A DNA stretch of 64,000 nt, taken from Gammaproteobacteria bacterium (GTDB lineage: Bacteria > Pseudomonadota > Gammaproteobacteria > Pseudomonadales > Pseudohongiellaceae). Positions 37,873 to 47,410 of the stretch are shown piece by piece. The notes below the pieces were generated by a model that did not search any database, had not been told where the DNA came from, and saw nothing but the letters and a program-made list of their open reading frames with translations. Position 1 is the stretch's first letter. Each line of letters starts with the position of its first letter. The stretch is taken from positions 275,302-339,301 of the forward strand of contig JAJFKE010000031.1 in the NCBI GenBank assembly GCA_021773355.1, written 5' to 3'. The position numbers were made by a program, and so were the translations under genes.

Positions 37873-39648
37873 CTATAGTGGCCAAACAATTAGCAATAAA
37901 GGCAAGGCCACCGCAACAATTACAATTTCCAATGGAAGTCCCATGCGCCAATAGTCTCCGAATTTATATCCACCTGGCCCCATTATCAGCGCGTTGTTCT
38001 GATGACCTATAGGCGTGAGAAAGGCGCATGATGCTCCCACCGCAACCGCCATCAGGAAGGCATCAGGGTTTAGCTGCAAGGAAATTGCAATATTAAAAGC
38101 GATAGGGGCCATCAGGATAGCTGTTGCCGCGTTGTTTAAAACATCGGAAACCGACATGGTAATTATTAAAATCATGGCGATTAGGAATACTGGTGACATA
38201 TCACCTGCGACGGAGAGAATGCCGCTCACTAACAAGGTAGTCGTGCCGGTCGTCTCCAAGGCACCTCCCAGAGGAATCATCGCTCCGAGCAATACCACAA
38301 CCGCCCAATCAACGCCGTCGTAGAACTCCCTGACCGGCACAATATTGAGCAATACCATAACTACCGTAGCCATTCCCAGAGCAAGTTGAATACTAATTAG
38401 CCCACTTGCCGCTGCGGTGATCGCCAGAATAAAAGTCGCTAAGGCGGGCACCGCCTTTTTATTTCTACCCAAACCTAAGACACGATTAGCAAGCGGATAA
38501 CAATTCAACTTGATAATGGCTTCCTGAATCTCGTCCTCAGGACCATGAAGCAGCAACACATCACCAACCTGAAACTTAAAATCGCGCAGCCGCTCGCGGT
38601 GAGGAGTTCCAGATCTGGAAGCGGCCAATAGATTGACGGAATACTTTCGATTAAATCTTATCTGGCTGGGGGTCCGACCTACGATTGGTGAGTTAGGGGT
38701 CACCACTACCTCTGCCGCCCGCGAATCTTCGTCATGCAAAATTCCTCGCTGCGCATTTTCTGCAGACACCAATTGCAGCTTATGTAAATTTGCAAACTGC
38801 TCAACGTCATCGTGAGAACCTTGCACCATAAGCAGGTCATTTGCGACGACTAATTGGCGTCTATACACCAGCGGTATTTTTTCCCTGCGGTGGACCATCG
38901 ATATTAGAACGAGTTTTTGTTCAGCTAAACTGTCCTGAAGTACTCCGGCTTTTTTGCCTGCGAATATAGATTCGTCAGTTACTTTTAATTCGAACAGATA
39001 CTTTTCTACATTGAATAATTCTAAGCCAGTTGTTTGTTTACGCACCTTCACCAACTTCCAGCCTATTAACAACATGAACAAGATTCCGCACACCGCAATA
39101 CCACCACCAACAGGTGCAAAATCAAACATAGTAAAGGATTCACCAGTCATTTCCTGTCGGTAACTGGCAATCAGGATATTTGGAGGTGTGCCTATCAGAG
39201 TTACCAAGCCACCCAGAATGGAACCAAACGACAAGGGCATTAATACTGTGGCAGGGGAGCGACCCGCCTTGCTTGTTGATTGAATGGCAATGGGCATCAG
39301 TAAGGCAAGGGCCCCAACATTATTCATAAACATTGATAGAAAAGCCGCGAGAAAGGTTAGTACTGCAATATGCAGGTAAGGAGTTCCGGAAATAGGCTCT
39401 ATAGCTTCTGTTATGAATTCAACTGCTCCAGACTTGGTTAATCCGAAGCTGACGATTAACACCATTACGACTGTTATTGTCGCGGGGTTTCCGAAACCTG
39501 TGAATAATTCCGTTTGCGGAATAATTCCAAATAGGCTCGCCGTAAACAAGGCCCCAAGAGCAACAATATCGTATCTCCAGCGACCCCAAACCAATAACAC
39601 TAACAAGGCCGATAGTATTAGAAGAAGAATACTCTGATCGGTATTCAT
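37873..39648 (-). CDS. SLC13/DASS-type transporter with two TrkA-C domains
   Basis: A 591-residue inner-membrane transporter. Two halves of about five to six membrane segments surround a soluble insert with two TrkA-C (RCK-C) domains at about 205-290 and 300-380 (ELKVTDESIFAGKKAG and EVVVTPNSPIVGRTPS). NVGALALLMPIAI and MPLSFGSILGGLVTLIGTPPNI are DASS-family signature regions, repeated as NNAATAILMAPIA and VGASCAFLTPIGHQNN. Substrates in the family include dicarboxylates, sulfate and organic acids. It lies 15 bp downstream of an FAH-family hydrolase gene, so import of an organic acid is plausible. Confidence 0.87.
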   Translation of the reverse strand: MNTDQSILLLILSALLVLLVWGRWRYDIVALGALFTASLFGIIPQTELFTGFGNPATITVVMVLIVSFGLTKSGAVEFITEAIEPISGTPYLHIAVLTFLAAFLSMFMNNVGALALLMPIAIQSTSKAGRSPATVLMPLSFGSILGGLVTLIGTPPNILIASYRQEMTGESFTMFDFAPVGGGIAVCGILFMLLIGWKLVKVRKQTTGLELFNVEKYLFELKVTDESIFAGKKAGVLQDSLAEQKLVLISMVHRREKIPLVYRRQLVVANDLLMVQGSHDDVEQFANLHKLQLVSAENAQRGILHDEDSRAAEVVVTPNSPIVGRTPSQIRFNRKYSVNLLAASRSGTPHRERLRDFKFQVGDVLLLHGPEDEIQEAIIKLNCYPLANRVLGLGRNKKAVPALATFILAITAAASGLISIQLALGMATVVMVLLNIVPVREFYDGVDWAVVVLLGAMIPLGGALETTGTTTLLVSGILSVAGDMSPVFLIAMILIITMSVSDVLNNAATAILMAPIAFNIAISLQLNPDAFLMAVAVGASCAFLTPIGHQNNALIMGPGGYKFGDYWRMGLPLEIVIVAVALPLLLIVWPL

Positions 39649-39663
39649 TATCCTTTCACCGGA

Positions 39664-40374
39664 TTAGACAATTGCAAATTCCAAAACCTCAATACCTTCA
39701 ATTGATGCGCTTAATCTATCACCTGCCACAACTGCAGCGACACCGGATGGAGTGCCAGTGTAAATCAGATCTCCGGCCTTGAGCTCGAAGAACTTGGAAA
39801 GTTCGCTAATTATTTCTGGTACTGACCAGATCATTTGGTTGATGTTTGCATTCTGTCTAATTTCACCGTTCACCCGCAGGCAAATTTGCGCATCGGTCAA
39901 TTTACCCAAAACTTCCCTAGCTACGATGGCTGAAATTGGCGCCGATTGATCGAAGCCCTTTGCCGCATCCCAGGGTCTGCCCTTTTCCTTGGCCACAGCC
40001 TGAAGATCGCGGCGGGTAAAATCTATACCAACCGCATAGCCATAGACGCAGTCCAAAGCAGATTCTACGGCCAAATTTTTACCTCCAGAGCTCAAGGCAA
40101 CCACCAACTCCACTTCGTGATGTAAGTCATTGGTTGCCTGCGGGTAAGTCACATCTTCGTTAAGAACCACACAGGCAGTTGCTGGTTTAGTGAAGAATAT
40201 TGGCGGCTCTTGTTTGGGATCGCCCCCCATTTCTTTTACATGCTCGCTGTAGTTTCTGCCGACGCAATATATTCGGTGAATAGGGAACTGTGCACTGTGT
40301 GTACTGATTTCTTCATCTGCCTCAAGCCTTACCGGCACACTGGGCATTACCTGCGGTTGTATTACGTATTCCAT
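39664..40374 (-). CDS. Fumarylacetoacetate hydrolase family protein
   Basis: A 236-residue FAH-fold enzyme with IYCVGRNYSEHVKEMG, metal-ligand segments DLHHEVELVVAL (two Glu) and GYAVGIDFTRRDLQ (Asp), and the closing LKAGDLIYTGTPSGVA motif. Family members cleave C-C bonds of acylpyruvates or decarboxylate oxaloacetate (FAHD1 type), and this short single-domain form is closest to acylpyruvases. Directly upstream of the SLC13-type transporter, which suggests paired uptake and use of a keto or dicarboxylic acid. Confidence 0.87.
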   Translation of the reverse strand: MEYVIQPQVMPSVPVRLEADEEISTHSAQFPIHRIYCVGRNYSEHVKEMGGDPKQEPPIFFTKPATACVVLNEDVTYPQATNDLHHEVELVVALSSGGKNLAVESALDCVYGYAVGIDFTRRDLQAVAKEKGRPWDAAKGFDQSAPISAIVAREVLGKLTDAQICLRVNGEIRQNANINQMIWSVPEIISELSKFFELKAGDLIYTGTPSGVAAVVAGDRLSASIEGIEVLEFAIV

Positions 40375-40450
40375 AAATAATTATTCTCGATATAAGTAGC
40401 CTGATTAGCTTAGGTATTAAATTGTAGTGGGAGCAAAGTAAAATTTTTAC

Positions 40451-41287
40451 TCAAAGATCGCAGGCTAATTCGGCATGCAAATTAGAAGCTGTTGTATTTT
40501 GCTGCCGCGGAAAAAAACTCAGCCCCGTTTGTTCTTCTATAGTTGCAATGCTACTTAATTGTGCACAGAAGCGTGCATGCACTGGCAAATCCTTTTCGAA
40601 TACAAATGCAGCATGACTGCTGGCGGTGGCTACGATCTTAAAATAAGCCACTGGGCTAGCCGGCAGTTCGGCAGCCGAATCACCCTGTAGACTATGGATC
40701 GGACCGCTAATTACGAATACCTCACCCACTCTATCTACTAAGGAATTTACCGCCTGATCCAGGCGTGACCAGCTTCCTACGCGCAGATCGCTGGGCAAGG
40801 GTGCCATATTGCTTAAGTAATTTAACTCGGACCAATAGGGCGTTCCGGCGAAGCTACTCATGGGCACCAATCTGCCTTGATCTTCAGAAAGTATGGTTAT
40901 TTCACTAATTTGATAACTAGCCTCTTCCGCATTACGTAATTCAGGCTCTATGATTTGGGATGTGTTGTCTATTAATCCTGTCAGCGCTGCATTAGGCGAC
41001 AGCAATTCATCTTTATACCAAATTCTAGGCAATAGCGATGCGACTCCAACACTATCAGCCAGAACTCGATACGCGAGCCAGTCAGCCAAGCCGTTCTCAT
41101 TATTGATGGACGCCGCAAACAGCTGACGCACTACTACTTCATTGTTGAGCGAAGCCGTTGCGTCGGAATATTGCGGACAGCCGGCCAGGCAATGTGCTAT
41201 ATGCACGATTTGTGCACTGGCCATGGGGGTGGATAACAAGCAAAAAATGCTAGCCCATTGGATAAAGAAATTGACTATGTACTTCAT
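40451..41287 (-). CDS. Secreted DNA/RNA non-specific endonuclease-like protein, degenerate active site
   Basis: 278 residues with a signal peptide (about 1-25, cleavage near ASAQ). The body follows the NucA/Serratia nuclease layout: WLAYRVL (70-76), then the active-site region and SNMAPLPSDLRVGSWSRLDQ (159-178) with the metal-ligand Asn160 and Trp173. The hallmark DRGH is replaced by DQGR at 136-139, so the general-base His is missing. It therefore looks catalytically impaired or acquires a different role. It overlaps the 3' end of the aldo-keto reductase gene by 38 bp. Confidence 0.7.
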   Translation of the reverse strand: MKYIVNFFIQWASIFCLLSTPMASAQIVHIAHCLAGCPQYSDATASLNNEVVVRQLFAASINNENGLADWLAYRVLADSVGVASLLPRIWYKDELLSPNAALTGLIDNTSQIIEPELRNAEEASYQISEITILSEDQGRLVPMSSFAGTPYWSELNYLSNMAPLPSDLRVGSWSRLDQAVNSLVDRVGEVFVISGPIHSLQGDSAAELPASPVAYFKIVATASSHAAFVFEKDLPVHARFCAQLSSIATIEEQTGLSFFPRQQNTTASNLHAELACDL

Positions 41288-42269
41288 CGCACTGCTTCAT
41301 TGTCTCATCGCTTAGTTTAACATCGAGGGCAGCTAAAGAATCTACTAACTGATCTGCCGTGCGTGCTCCAATAATAGTAGAGGCCACAAAATCAAAATTC
41401 ATACTCCAGGCGGTGGCCAGCGTAACCGGTGACATCCCGACTTGTTTTGCAATTTCCAAATACCTTGCAGTAGAGGCGAGAGTCCCTTCATTCACGAATC
41501 GACTCGACATGGCTTTCTGCCTTGGATTGCTATCGTTATTGTAATCGCCAAAACGGCAATTCTTTGGGATTTCTGCCTGATTGTACTTACCGCTTAAAAC
41601 CCCACCACCGATAGGCGAATACGGCAATAGTGACACTTGTTCCCTTCTACAAACATTAGCTAGCTCATCAAAAAATCGACGGTTTAGTAGAGAGAAATTG
41701 TTCTGAATCGACTGGAATTTGCTCAGTCCTTCGTACTCGGCAATGGTGTTGGACTTAGTTAGACCATAGGCACTCTCATTTGAAGTGCCTAGATAGCGCA
41801 CCTTGCCGGATTGGACCAGACGATCAAGAGCCTCCATGGTTTCATCCATAGGAACTATGGGATCAGGCCAGTGAACTTGATAGAGGTCTATATAGTCGAT
41901 CTGCATTCTGCGTAGAGAGCCTTCCACTGCAGATTCAATATGGAACCTGTCAACCGCAGTAAAGCCATGGCGTATGGGAGGTACGAACCAACCCCCAGCG
42001 GCACCAGCAACTTTGGTAGCAATAATTAGTGAGTCTCTTGGCTTGGTCTTAATCCATTCGCCAAAGATTTGTTCTGTCACACCTGCAGTTTCCGCCGAGG
42101 GAGGAACTGGATAGACCTCTGCAGTGTCGTAAAAATTAATTCCACGCTCATAAGACTGTTCCAGTATTTTGAAGGATTCCTTCTTGTCACTCCAGCTACC
42201 AAAACTCATAGTGCCCATGCAAATTGGGCTAACTCGAAGCCCACTCTTTCCAATGTAACGGTATTCCAT
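41250..42269 (-). CDS. Aldo/keto reductase
   Basis: A 339-residue NADPH-dependent (beta/alpha)8 oxidoreductase. The catalytic tetrad is complete: Asp48 and Tyr53 (FYDTAEVYP), Lys86 (IATKVAG) and His132 (YQVHWPD). The C-terminal STIIGARTADQLVDSL is the cofactor-phosphate-binding region. It resembles the Tas/YajO-type AKR subgroup. It sits in a run with rhodanese and VOC genes upstream and a nuclease-like gene downstream that overlaps it. Likely reduces aldehydes or ketones; the physiological substrate is unknown. Confidence 0.88.
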   Translation of the reverse strand: MEYRYIGKSGLRVSPICMGTMSFGSWSDKKESFKILEQSYERGINFYDTAEVYPVPPSAETAGVTEQIFGEWIKTKPRDSLIIATKVAGAAGGWFVPPIRHGFTAVDRFHIESAVEGSLRRMQIDYIDLYQVHWPDPIVPMDETMEALDRLVQSGKVRYLGTSNESAYGLTKSNTIAEYEGLSKFQSIQNNFSLLNRRFFDELANVCRREQVSLLPYSPIGGGVLSGKYNQAEIPKNCRFGDYNNDSNPRQKAMSSRFVNEGTLASTARYLEIAKQVGMSPVTLATAWSMNFDFVASTIIGARTADQLVDSLAALDVKLSDETMKQCDEVHSQFLYPMG

Positions 42270-42302
42270 ACTACTTCCTCAAGCTCTTGTTAACTGTTAT
42301 AG

Positions 42303-43427
42303 CTAGACTTCGGCGCTGCAATCATCGCCCAGATATCCACCACCGCCGCAGTAAACGGCATCTTGTAGCTGTATGCGGATGCCGTCTGGATCAGAAAAAT
42401 ACACTTCTGGTGTACCTCCTTCAACACCACCGCGGTTTGGCATTCTCATACTAATCCAATGCACCAAGGGCGGTGTATTACTCGCGCTCTCGCGGGCGCT
42501 AAAGCCGTAGTCTTCTAATTTGGCAATAATATTGTCCACGTCAAAGTCTTCAACGCTTAGACAGACATGATCAACCCGGCCTGCTTGAGTTGGTGGCCCA
42601 GCCTGCTCGCCCCCTACGTACATGAGAAATTGAAATCCATCTCCAACACCAACGATTGGAGACGTAGGTCCTTGATAGGCCTGATAGCCGAGACCAAAAA
42701 TTCGCGTATAAAATTCATTGCCACGTTGGCTATTAGCGAGAAAATTGGTGAAATGGCTAAGATCGATAGAAGTAAACAGACCCGCCGCAGGCGCATTTTC
42801 CAAACGCTCACAAATCGTACCGAAGTCGCCGCTGCCGCCGCAGTGATCTTCTGGTGACAACTGATATATCAACCCTTCCAGGTCGGCAAAATATAATTCC
42901 TGAGTACCTGTAGCGGAGCCCCCATTCTCACGGCCACGAGTCTCGACCCAGGACTGCATGGCAACGCTGAGTGATGCTTGAGCAGGGGTGGGCCCAGAAC
43001 GTCGAGATATGCCAAATTCATCTAGTTGGTCACGAACCGCCTCCAGATCAAAGTTGGCCACACTTAGGCCAATGCGACTAATTCCTGGTTGCTGCCCAGC
43101 CTCTACTGGTGATAGCGAAAAGAATCGGGGCCCGTCTCCTATACGCAAACAGACGCTGTCACCCTGACGTGATTGAACAGGTGCCCCGAACAAATCTTGG
43201 TAGAACTTCACCGATCTATCGACGTTCGCCACGCGCAAGGCGAAGCTGTGTAGCTTGCGAACAGCCACCGGCTGCACAGCCTCTTGGGCTAGCAAAGTGG
43301 GACTAAGAGTTAGTGCTGGAATAGCCTTAAGAAGAGTTCGGCGGCTTAGCTTCGCCAATCCGCTGTTTGCAGTCAAAATCGTGGTCATCGCCGCTGTCCT
43401 CACGCCTTTAATGGGTCGCGACATCAT
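42303..43427 (-). CDS. Tat-exported VOC/glyoxalase-family protein with two VOC domains
   Basis: 374 residues. A twin-arginine signal is visible (KLSRRTLLKAIPALTLSPTLLA, about 24-45; the double Arg is followed by a hydrophobic stretch). Two vicinal-oxygen-chelate domains follow, about 57-195 (LHSFALRVANVDRSVKFYQDLFG) and 215-365 (IDLSHFTNFLANSQRGNEFYTRIFG). Both have closing strands (ELYFADLEGLIYQL and EVYFSDPDGIRIQL) with acidic metal-site candidates. Export through Tat fits a periplasmic metal-dependent enzyme such as a lyase or dioxygenase. Substrate unknown. 33 bp upstream of the AKR gene. Confidence 0.75.
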   Translation of the reverse strand: MMSRPIKGVRTAAMTTILTANSGLAKLSRRTLLKAIPALTLSPTLLAQEAVQPVAVRKLHSFALRVANVDRSVKFYQDLFGAPVQSRQGDSVCLRIGDGPRFFSLSPVEAGQQPGISRIGLSVANFDLEAVRDQLDEFGISRRSGPTPAQASLSVAMQSWVETRGRENGGSATGTQELYFADLEGLIYQLSPEDHCGGSGDFGTICERLENAPAAGLFTSIDLSHFTNFLANSQRGNEFYTRIFGLGYQAYQGPTSPIVGVGDGFQFLMYVGGEQAGPPTQAGRVDHVCLSVEDFDVDNIIAKLEDYGFSARESASNTPPLVHWISMRMPNRGGVEGGTPEVYFSDPDGIRIQLQDAVYCGGGGYLGDDCSAEV

Positions 43428-43465
43428 AGCCAGACAGCGGCACTAGCGTCTACCTTAGCTGCAAT

Positions 43466-43867
43466 TTAATTGATTTCTACGCGACCATTGTCCTGCTGCC
43501 ACTGCTCCATACCACCCTGCAAATGGCTTACATTTTCTACACCCATAGTCTGTAAGGATTGCACGGCCAATGCCGAACGCCAGCCTTTGTTACAGTACAA
43601 GATCAATTCCTCGGCCTTATCAAACTCGGCACGATAATAGGGGCTATCTGGATCTATCCAGAACTCAAGCATACCGCGAGGAATATGCAGTGAACCGGGA
43701 ATCCTACCTTCCTTTTTTACTTCTCGAACATCTCTTAAGTCGATGAGTAATAGAGTCTCATTTTGAGTTTCCAGTTTCTTCTCGAGCTCAACCGAACTGA
43801 GTGAGCGAATATGTTGCTCTGCTTCAGCAACTAGCTGCTTATAACCTTTACTTAATTGCATGGACAC
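43466..43867 (-). CDS. Rhodanese-like sulfurtransferase
   Basis: A 133-residue single-domain rhodanese with IDLRDVREVKKEGRIPGSLHIP (42-63) and the active-site loop YCNKGWRS with Cys92. It transfers sulfur from a donor to a thiophilic acceptor or acts as a persulfide carrier. The N-terminal helix (1-30) is longer than the minimal domain. No signal peptide, so cytosolic. It lies 38 bp upstream of the VOC gene and may head a four-gene run. Confidence 0.85.
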   Translation of the reverse strand: MSMQLSKGYKQLVAEAEQHIRSLSSVELEKKLETQNETLLLIDLRDVREVKKEGRIPGSLHIPRGMLEFWIDPDSPYYRAEFDKAEELILYCNKGWRSALAVQSLQTMGVENVSHLQGGMEQWQQDNGRVEIN

Positions 43868-43976
43868 GTCCTTAAATATTATTTAGGCCACCCTCACCAA
43901 AAGCAAACTATATCTAAGCTGGACAGCAGCTTATCTCCAGCAAGTTACCGGTTTCCGGCGTGCAAGACAACTAAGC

Positions 43977-44558
43977 TTACCTATTAACTTTTCGACATTG
44001 CACTCGCCAGAACGGAAAGACAACTGACCCATCTTCGCTGATCCATTCTCCTGACCAATCGAAGCCAGCCGCAGAAATATTGGAGAAAGTTAGGGTAGAA
44101 AAACCATCAAAATCCGTGCCTGGGGCCTTCTGAGCTTGCTTGAGTACAATGTTGCCTCCTTCTTTTACGCCTTTCCAAACACCTGAGCTATAGGCGGGCA
44201 TTGAGAAGAAAGTTACATTCCATTGCTTCTCGGAGGGGTCAAATATGCGGATATTACCGTTCGTGCTTGTAGCCGATGCACCACCGTCTCTTATCGCGTA
44301 ACCGTTCATATAATAGTGGGCATCCCATGATCGAATACCTGCTACCCACTCTCCGCTGACATTATTCAGGCGCTGCTCTTCGCAATCGTTCTGACCTACC
44401 ATGAAGTGAAATTGCGACAACTCCACGGGAGCCGCCGGGTTTTTTCTGCCGAAGGGATATTCATCATTGGGATCGTACAGTTGTGTCAGTTCTCTCGACG
44501 CATCTATCTGACAAGCAATAAGTGGGACTACAAATAGAATTAGTAAACTATTTTTCAC
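43977..44558 (-). CDS. Lipoprotein of unknown function
   Basis: 193 residues with a lipoprotein signal; the lipobox LIAC (about 13-16) puts the acylated Cys at residue 16. The mature part is a beta-rich domain with several Trp (WVAGIRSWDAHYYMNGY, WNVTFFSMPAYSSGVW, WSGEWISEDGSVVFPFW), reminiscent of DUF1579-type or lipocalin-like barrels with a FMVGQNDCEE start. This resemblance is loose. Located divergently from the DUF3095 gene, 58 bp of intergenic. Confidence 0.6.
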   Translation of the reverse strand: MKNSLLILFVVPLIACQIDASRELTQLYDPNDEYPFGRKNPAAPVELSQFHFMVGQNDCEEQRLNNVSGEWVAGIRSWDAHYYMNGYAIRDGGASATSTNGNIRIFDPSEKQWNVTFFSMPAYSSGVWKGVKEGGNIVLKQAQKAPGTDFDGFSTLTFSNISAAGFDWSGEWISEDGSVVFPFWRVQCRKVNR

Positions 44559-44651
44559 GGCTCACCTCGATTTTTGTTTTGAAGTTTGTTGATTTTCGCC
44601 TAAATCTACTACCATGTGTTGAGTTCGGCCTTCACCTTCTTGGAAAGACTA

Positions 44652-45854
44652 ATGGATACATCCAGTTTCTATTCTAATATGAGTTCATTTGCAAACTTTA
44701 GCGATGTCACTAATCCGGACAAGTTCTTGACTCTGCCGGATGACTGGATGATTGTAGTCGCGGATATCAGTAATTCCACCGATGCTATAGGCCGTGGCGA
44801 AATGAAGGCAGTGAATATCCTCGGCGTCGCCGTAATCACGGCGATTCGCAACGCAGTTAGACCCATCGAAGTACCCTATATCTTCGGCGGAGACGGTGCC
44901 AGCCTGTGCATTCCAGGTAGATTCGAAGAGCAAGCAAGACAGACTCTGATGGCAACACGCCTGCTTGCACTTCAACAGTTTCGCCTGCAACTTCGAATCG
45001 GGATATTCGCTATCGCTGCCATACGACAGGCAGGTCACGACGTATTGGTCGCCAAACACCAGCTCTCCGAATTCGACCATCAGGCTGCATTTAGCGGTGG
45101 AGGCATTGAATATGCGGAACGACTGCTGAAAAATGACGTCCAGTCTCAAATTCAGAACGCAGACAATGTCTCACTACAGGATGCAGATTTTGAGGGTCTT
45201 GAATGTCGTTGGGATCAGGTACCCAGTCAACACGGGGAAACTATTGCACTTATTGTGAAAACGCGCTGCACAGCTGATAGCGAAAGTGCGGAGGTATTTA
45301 ATGACATCATCTCGTTTATCGACACAGTATATGGTGAAGATGAAAAATGTAGACCAGTTCACTCAAGAGGTCTTAAACCAACTTACAATGAAGATAAATT
45401 AAACTACGAGGTAAGAATACGAGCAGCCGGCTTGAATCAAGAACAGCAGGCCAGCTATCTTTCTCAGCTTAGGAAGAAAAATCTGATTGGCTGGGTGCTA
45501 ATGCGCTTAAAACTGAAAACTTCGGGAATATCCTGGGGTAACTACAAGAAGGAACTTGTGCAAAATACAGATTTTAAGAAATTTGATGGCGTGTTAAGAC
45601 AGGTTCTATCAGGCAACAGAAAACAAAGAAAGCTACTTGAAGATCATTTGCTTAGCTTATATAAAGAGGGAAAATGCTTCTACGGTATCCATGTTTCCGA
45701 CGCTGCACTGGTAACCTGCATGGTGGATAATCGCGCTGGCCAACATTACCACTTTGTTGATAGCTCAGGAGGCGGCTATACCATGGCAGCCGAGGCGATG
45801 AAAAGATTACAGAGTATTGGCGATGAGAGGACTTCCGCGAAAGCAGAGGTGTGA
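44652..45854 (+). CDS. DUF3095 family protein (adenylate cyclase-like N-terminal half)
   Basis: 400 residues from ATG 44652, which has a GGAAAG site 6-7 bp upstream; the frame extends to 44616. The N-terminal half contains VVADISNSTDAIGRGEMKAVN and IFGGDGASLCIP, spaced as the two metal-binding strands of a class III nucleotide cyclase or GGDEF fold, followed by the FSGGGIEYAERLLK loop. The C-terminal half (about 210-400) has no recognised fold, ends AAEAMKRLQSIG. DUF3095 has no assigned activity; cyclase-like function is inference. It is coupled to a small membrane protein downstream. Confidence 0.78.
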   Translation: MDTSSFYSNMSSFANFSDVTNPDKFLTLPDDWMIVVADISNSTDAIGRGEMKAVNILGVAVITAIRNAVRPIEVPYIFGGDGASLCIPGRFEEQARQTLMATRLLALQQFRLQLRIGIFAIAAIRQAGHDVLVAKHQLSEFDHQAAFSGGGIEYAERLLKNDVQSQIQNADNVSLQDADFEGLECRWDQVPSQHGETIALIVKTRCTADSESAEVFNDIISFIDTVYGEDEKCRPVHSRGLKPTYNEDKLNYEVRIRAAGLNQEQQASYLSQLRKKNLIGWVLMRLKLKTSGISWGNYKKELVQNTDFKKFDGVLRQVLSGNRKQRKLLEDHLLSLYKEGKCFYGIHVSDAALVTCMVDNRAGQHYHFVDSSGGGYTMAAEAMKRLQSIGDERTSAKAEV

Positions 45855-46165
45855 CAATTATGAATGAAGGAGATTTTCAATTGGTAATGCGCGCCAAACG
45901 ACAAATTCACCGTGAAATGGCATTGCGTTCATTTCTCATTTTTGGCCTGGTATTTTCTGCCGCACTGCGACTAATAGGAGTCGAACTTCCTTTCCTATAT
46001 TTGATGCTGTTTATATTTTTATTTGTCTCTCTAATATTCAGCTCAGACCTAATCGCCAATTTTGGACTGGTATCCAAAAGCGACCTGATAAAGGTCATAG
46101 AGACTCACATACACAATGACCCTGAAATACTAACCCGTTACTCAAACAGCAATAGCAGAGCTTGA
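45851..46165 (+). CDS. Small membrane protein coupled to DUF3095
   Basis: A 104-codon frame. It opens with GTG at 45851 overlapping the DUF3095 stop; the ATG at 45860 (MNEGDFQLVM) is the better start with a GAGGTG site upstream. There are two adjacent membrane segments (about 27-45 and 47-67) with cytosolic tails; the C-terminus has a helix LIKVIETHIHNDPEIL. No family is recognised. The 4-bp overlap suggests that it anchors or regulates the DUF3095 protein. Confidence 0.6.
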   Translation: MTIMNEGDFQLVMRAKRQIHREMALRSFLIFGLVFSAALRLIGVELPFLYLMLFIFLFVSLIFSSDLIANFGLVSKSDLIKVIETHIHNDPEILTRYSNSNSRA

Positions 46166-46166
46166 T

Positions 46167-47237
46167 TTAACGCCGCGAAGACTTAACTAAACTTCCACCG
46201 CCGGATACAACAGCGCCAAAAACATTGCCTGCCGAATCGACCGCCACACCTTCTGGGTTCGACCCTTCCGGGTAATCCTCAACCGTTCCATCGATAAAAT
46301 AATCTACGATGCCATCTAACAGACTTCCCACTCGAATGCCTGCATGCCAACCTGGATTTCGCGTGTCATCGAATTCAGATTCCGAGTCCGCCACGTAGAT
46401 TGTGTCATCGTCGGTTATGTAGATACCACTAGGCCGGCTAAAAGATTTAAACTCAGCAATATAGTTTCCATCCAGATCGAAAATTTGCAGGCGGTTATTG
46501 CCGCGGTCTCCCACAACCAATCGATTGCGGGAATCAATATCCAGGGCGTGGGGGGTCTTTAACTGACCAGCGTTCGATCCCCAACCACCCCAAAACTTAA
46601 TCATATTGCCATTGCGGTCGAACTTCACGATGCGCGCAACGGTGTTCACCGTAGCGTCAGTATTCTGGCCGCTGTGGCCATCTCCCACATAAATATTTCC
46701 ATCGGCATCTGTCACTACGTCACAGGGGGTTTCCAGCAGTGCATCTGTTCCGTCTCCAGCGGTGCCGGGCTGACCTAGAGTTAGCAGTACCTCTCCTTCC
46801 GGGCTTAATTTATAAACCGCGTGTCCCATTCCAGCGGTAGCAGGATTATCTGCACGCGGTCCCTGGCCGTCGGTAACCCAAATATTGCCATCACGATCTA
46901 CGTGAAGACCATGGGGGAATAACATCAAGCCTCCACCAATGCTGGCAACAATATTGCCGTTGGGATCAATCTTCACGATGGGATCGAGGGTCGAACCTAT
47001 GCAACTGTTGCCTCCACATCTATCAATGGCCCAGAGGTGGCGGCCATCGGGGTCCATATCAACGCCCGCTGTGGAACCCCACTCGCGACCATCGGGCAGA
47101 GGCGCCCAGTTGTCTACACTGGAAAACGGATTAGGCCTCTGATTAATAGGTTCCAGTTGTGCAGACAGCGACTCGCTCAGTAGCAGAGCGCAGAGCCCTA
47201 AAGAGACTAAATATTTTTGCCCATGCACGGTGATCAT
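46167..47237 (-). CDS. Secreted NHL-repeat beta-propeller protein
   Basis: About 356 residues from ATG 47237, which has AGGAG 6 bp upstream (the TTG at 47243 is rejected). A signal peptide ends near SLSAQ. Six NHL-type blades follow with repeats such as PHGLHVDRDGNIWVTDGQG, TPCDVVTDADGNIYVGDG, TPHALDIDSRNRLVVGDRGNNRLQIF and RPSGIYITDDDTIYVADS. The layout resembles peptidyl-alpha-hydroxyglycine lyase-type NHL proteins of bacteria, but the catalytic residues cannot be confirmed. Three Cys near residues 70-80 (DRCGGNSCIG) may form a disulfide. Convergent with the small membrane gene 2 bp away. Confidence 0.75.
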   Translation of the reverse strand: MITVHGQKYLVSLGLCALLLSESLSAQLEPINQRPNPFSSVDNWAPLPDGREWGSTAGVDMDPDGRHLWAIDRCGGNSCIGSTLDPIVKIDPNGNIVASIGGGLMLFPHGLHVDRDGNIWVTDGQGPRADNPATAGMGHAVYKLSPEGEVLLTLGQPGTAGDGTDALLETPCDVVTDADGNIYVGDGHSGQNTDATVNTVARIVKFDRNGNMIKFWGGWGSNAGQLKTPHALDIDSRNRLVVGDRGNNRLQIFDLDGNYIAEFKSFSRPSGIYITDDDTIYVADSESEFDDTRNPGWHAGIRVGSLLDGIVDYFIDGTVEDYPEGSNPEGVAVDSAGNVFGAVVSGGGSLVKSSRR

Positions 47238-47410
47238 TATCAACTCCTGGACTAAAACAGAGACTGGGAAAACTATATTGGCAGCTCGCCAATAGAAACA
47301 ATAGCGACAGAATTCGTTTGCACAAACAGATTAAAACAGTGAGGTAGCTATTGCAACGGGGTGCCTGTTGTTTAGCTGTTTTGTGGTGACTCTGTGAAAG
47401 AAAGGTAAAA

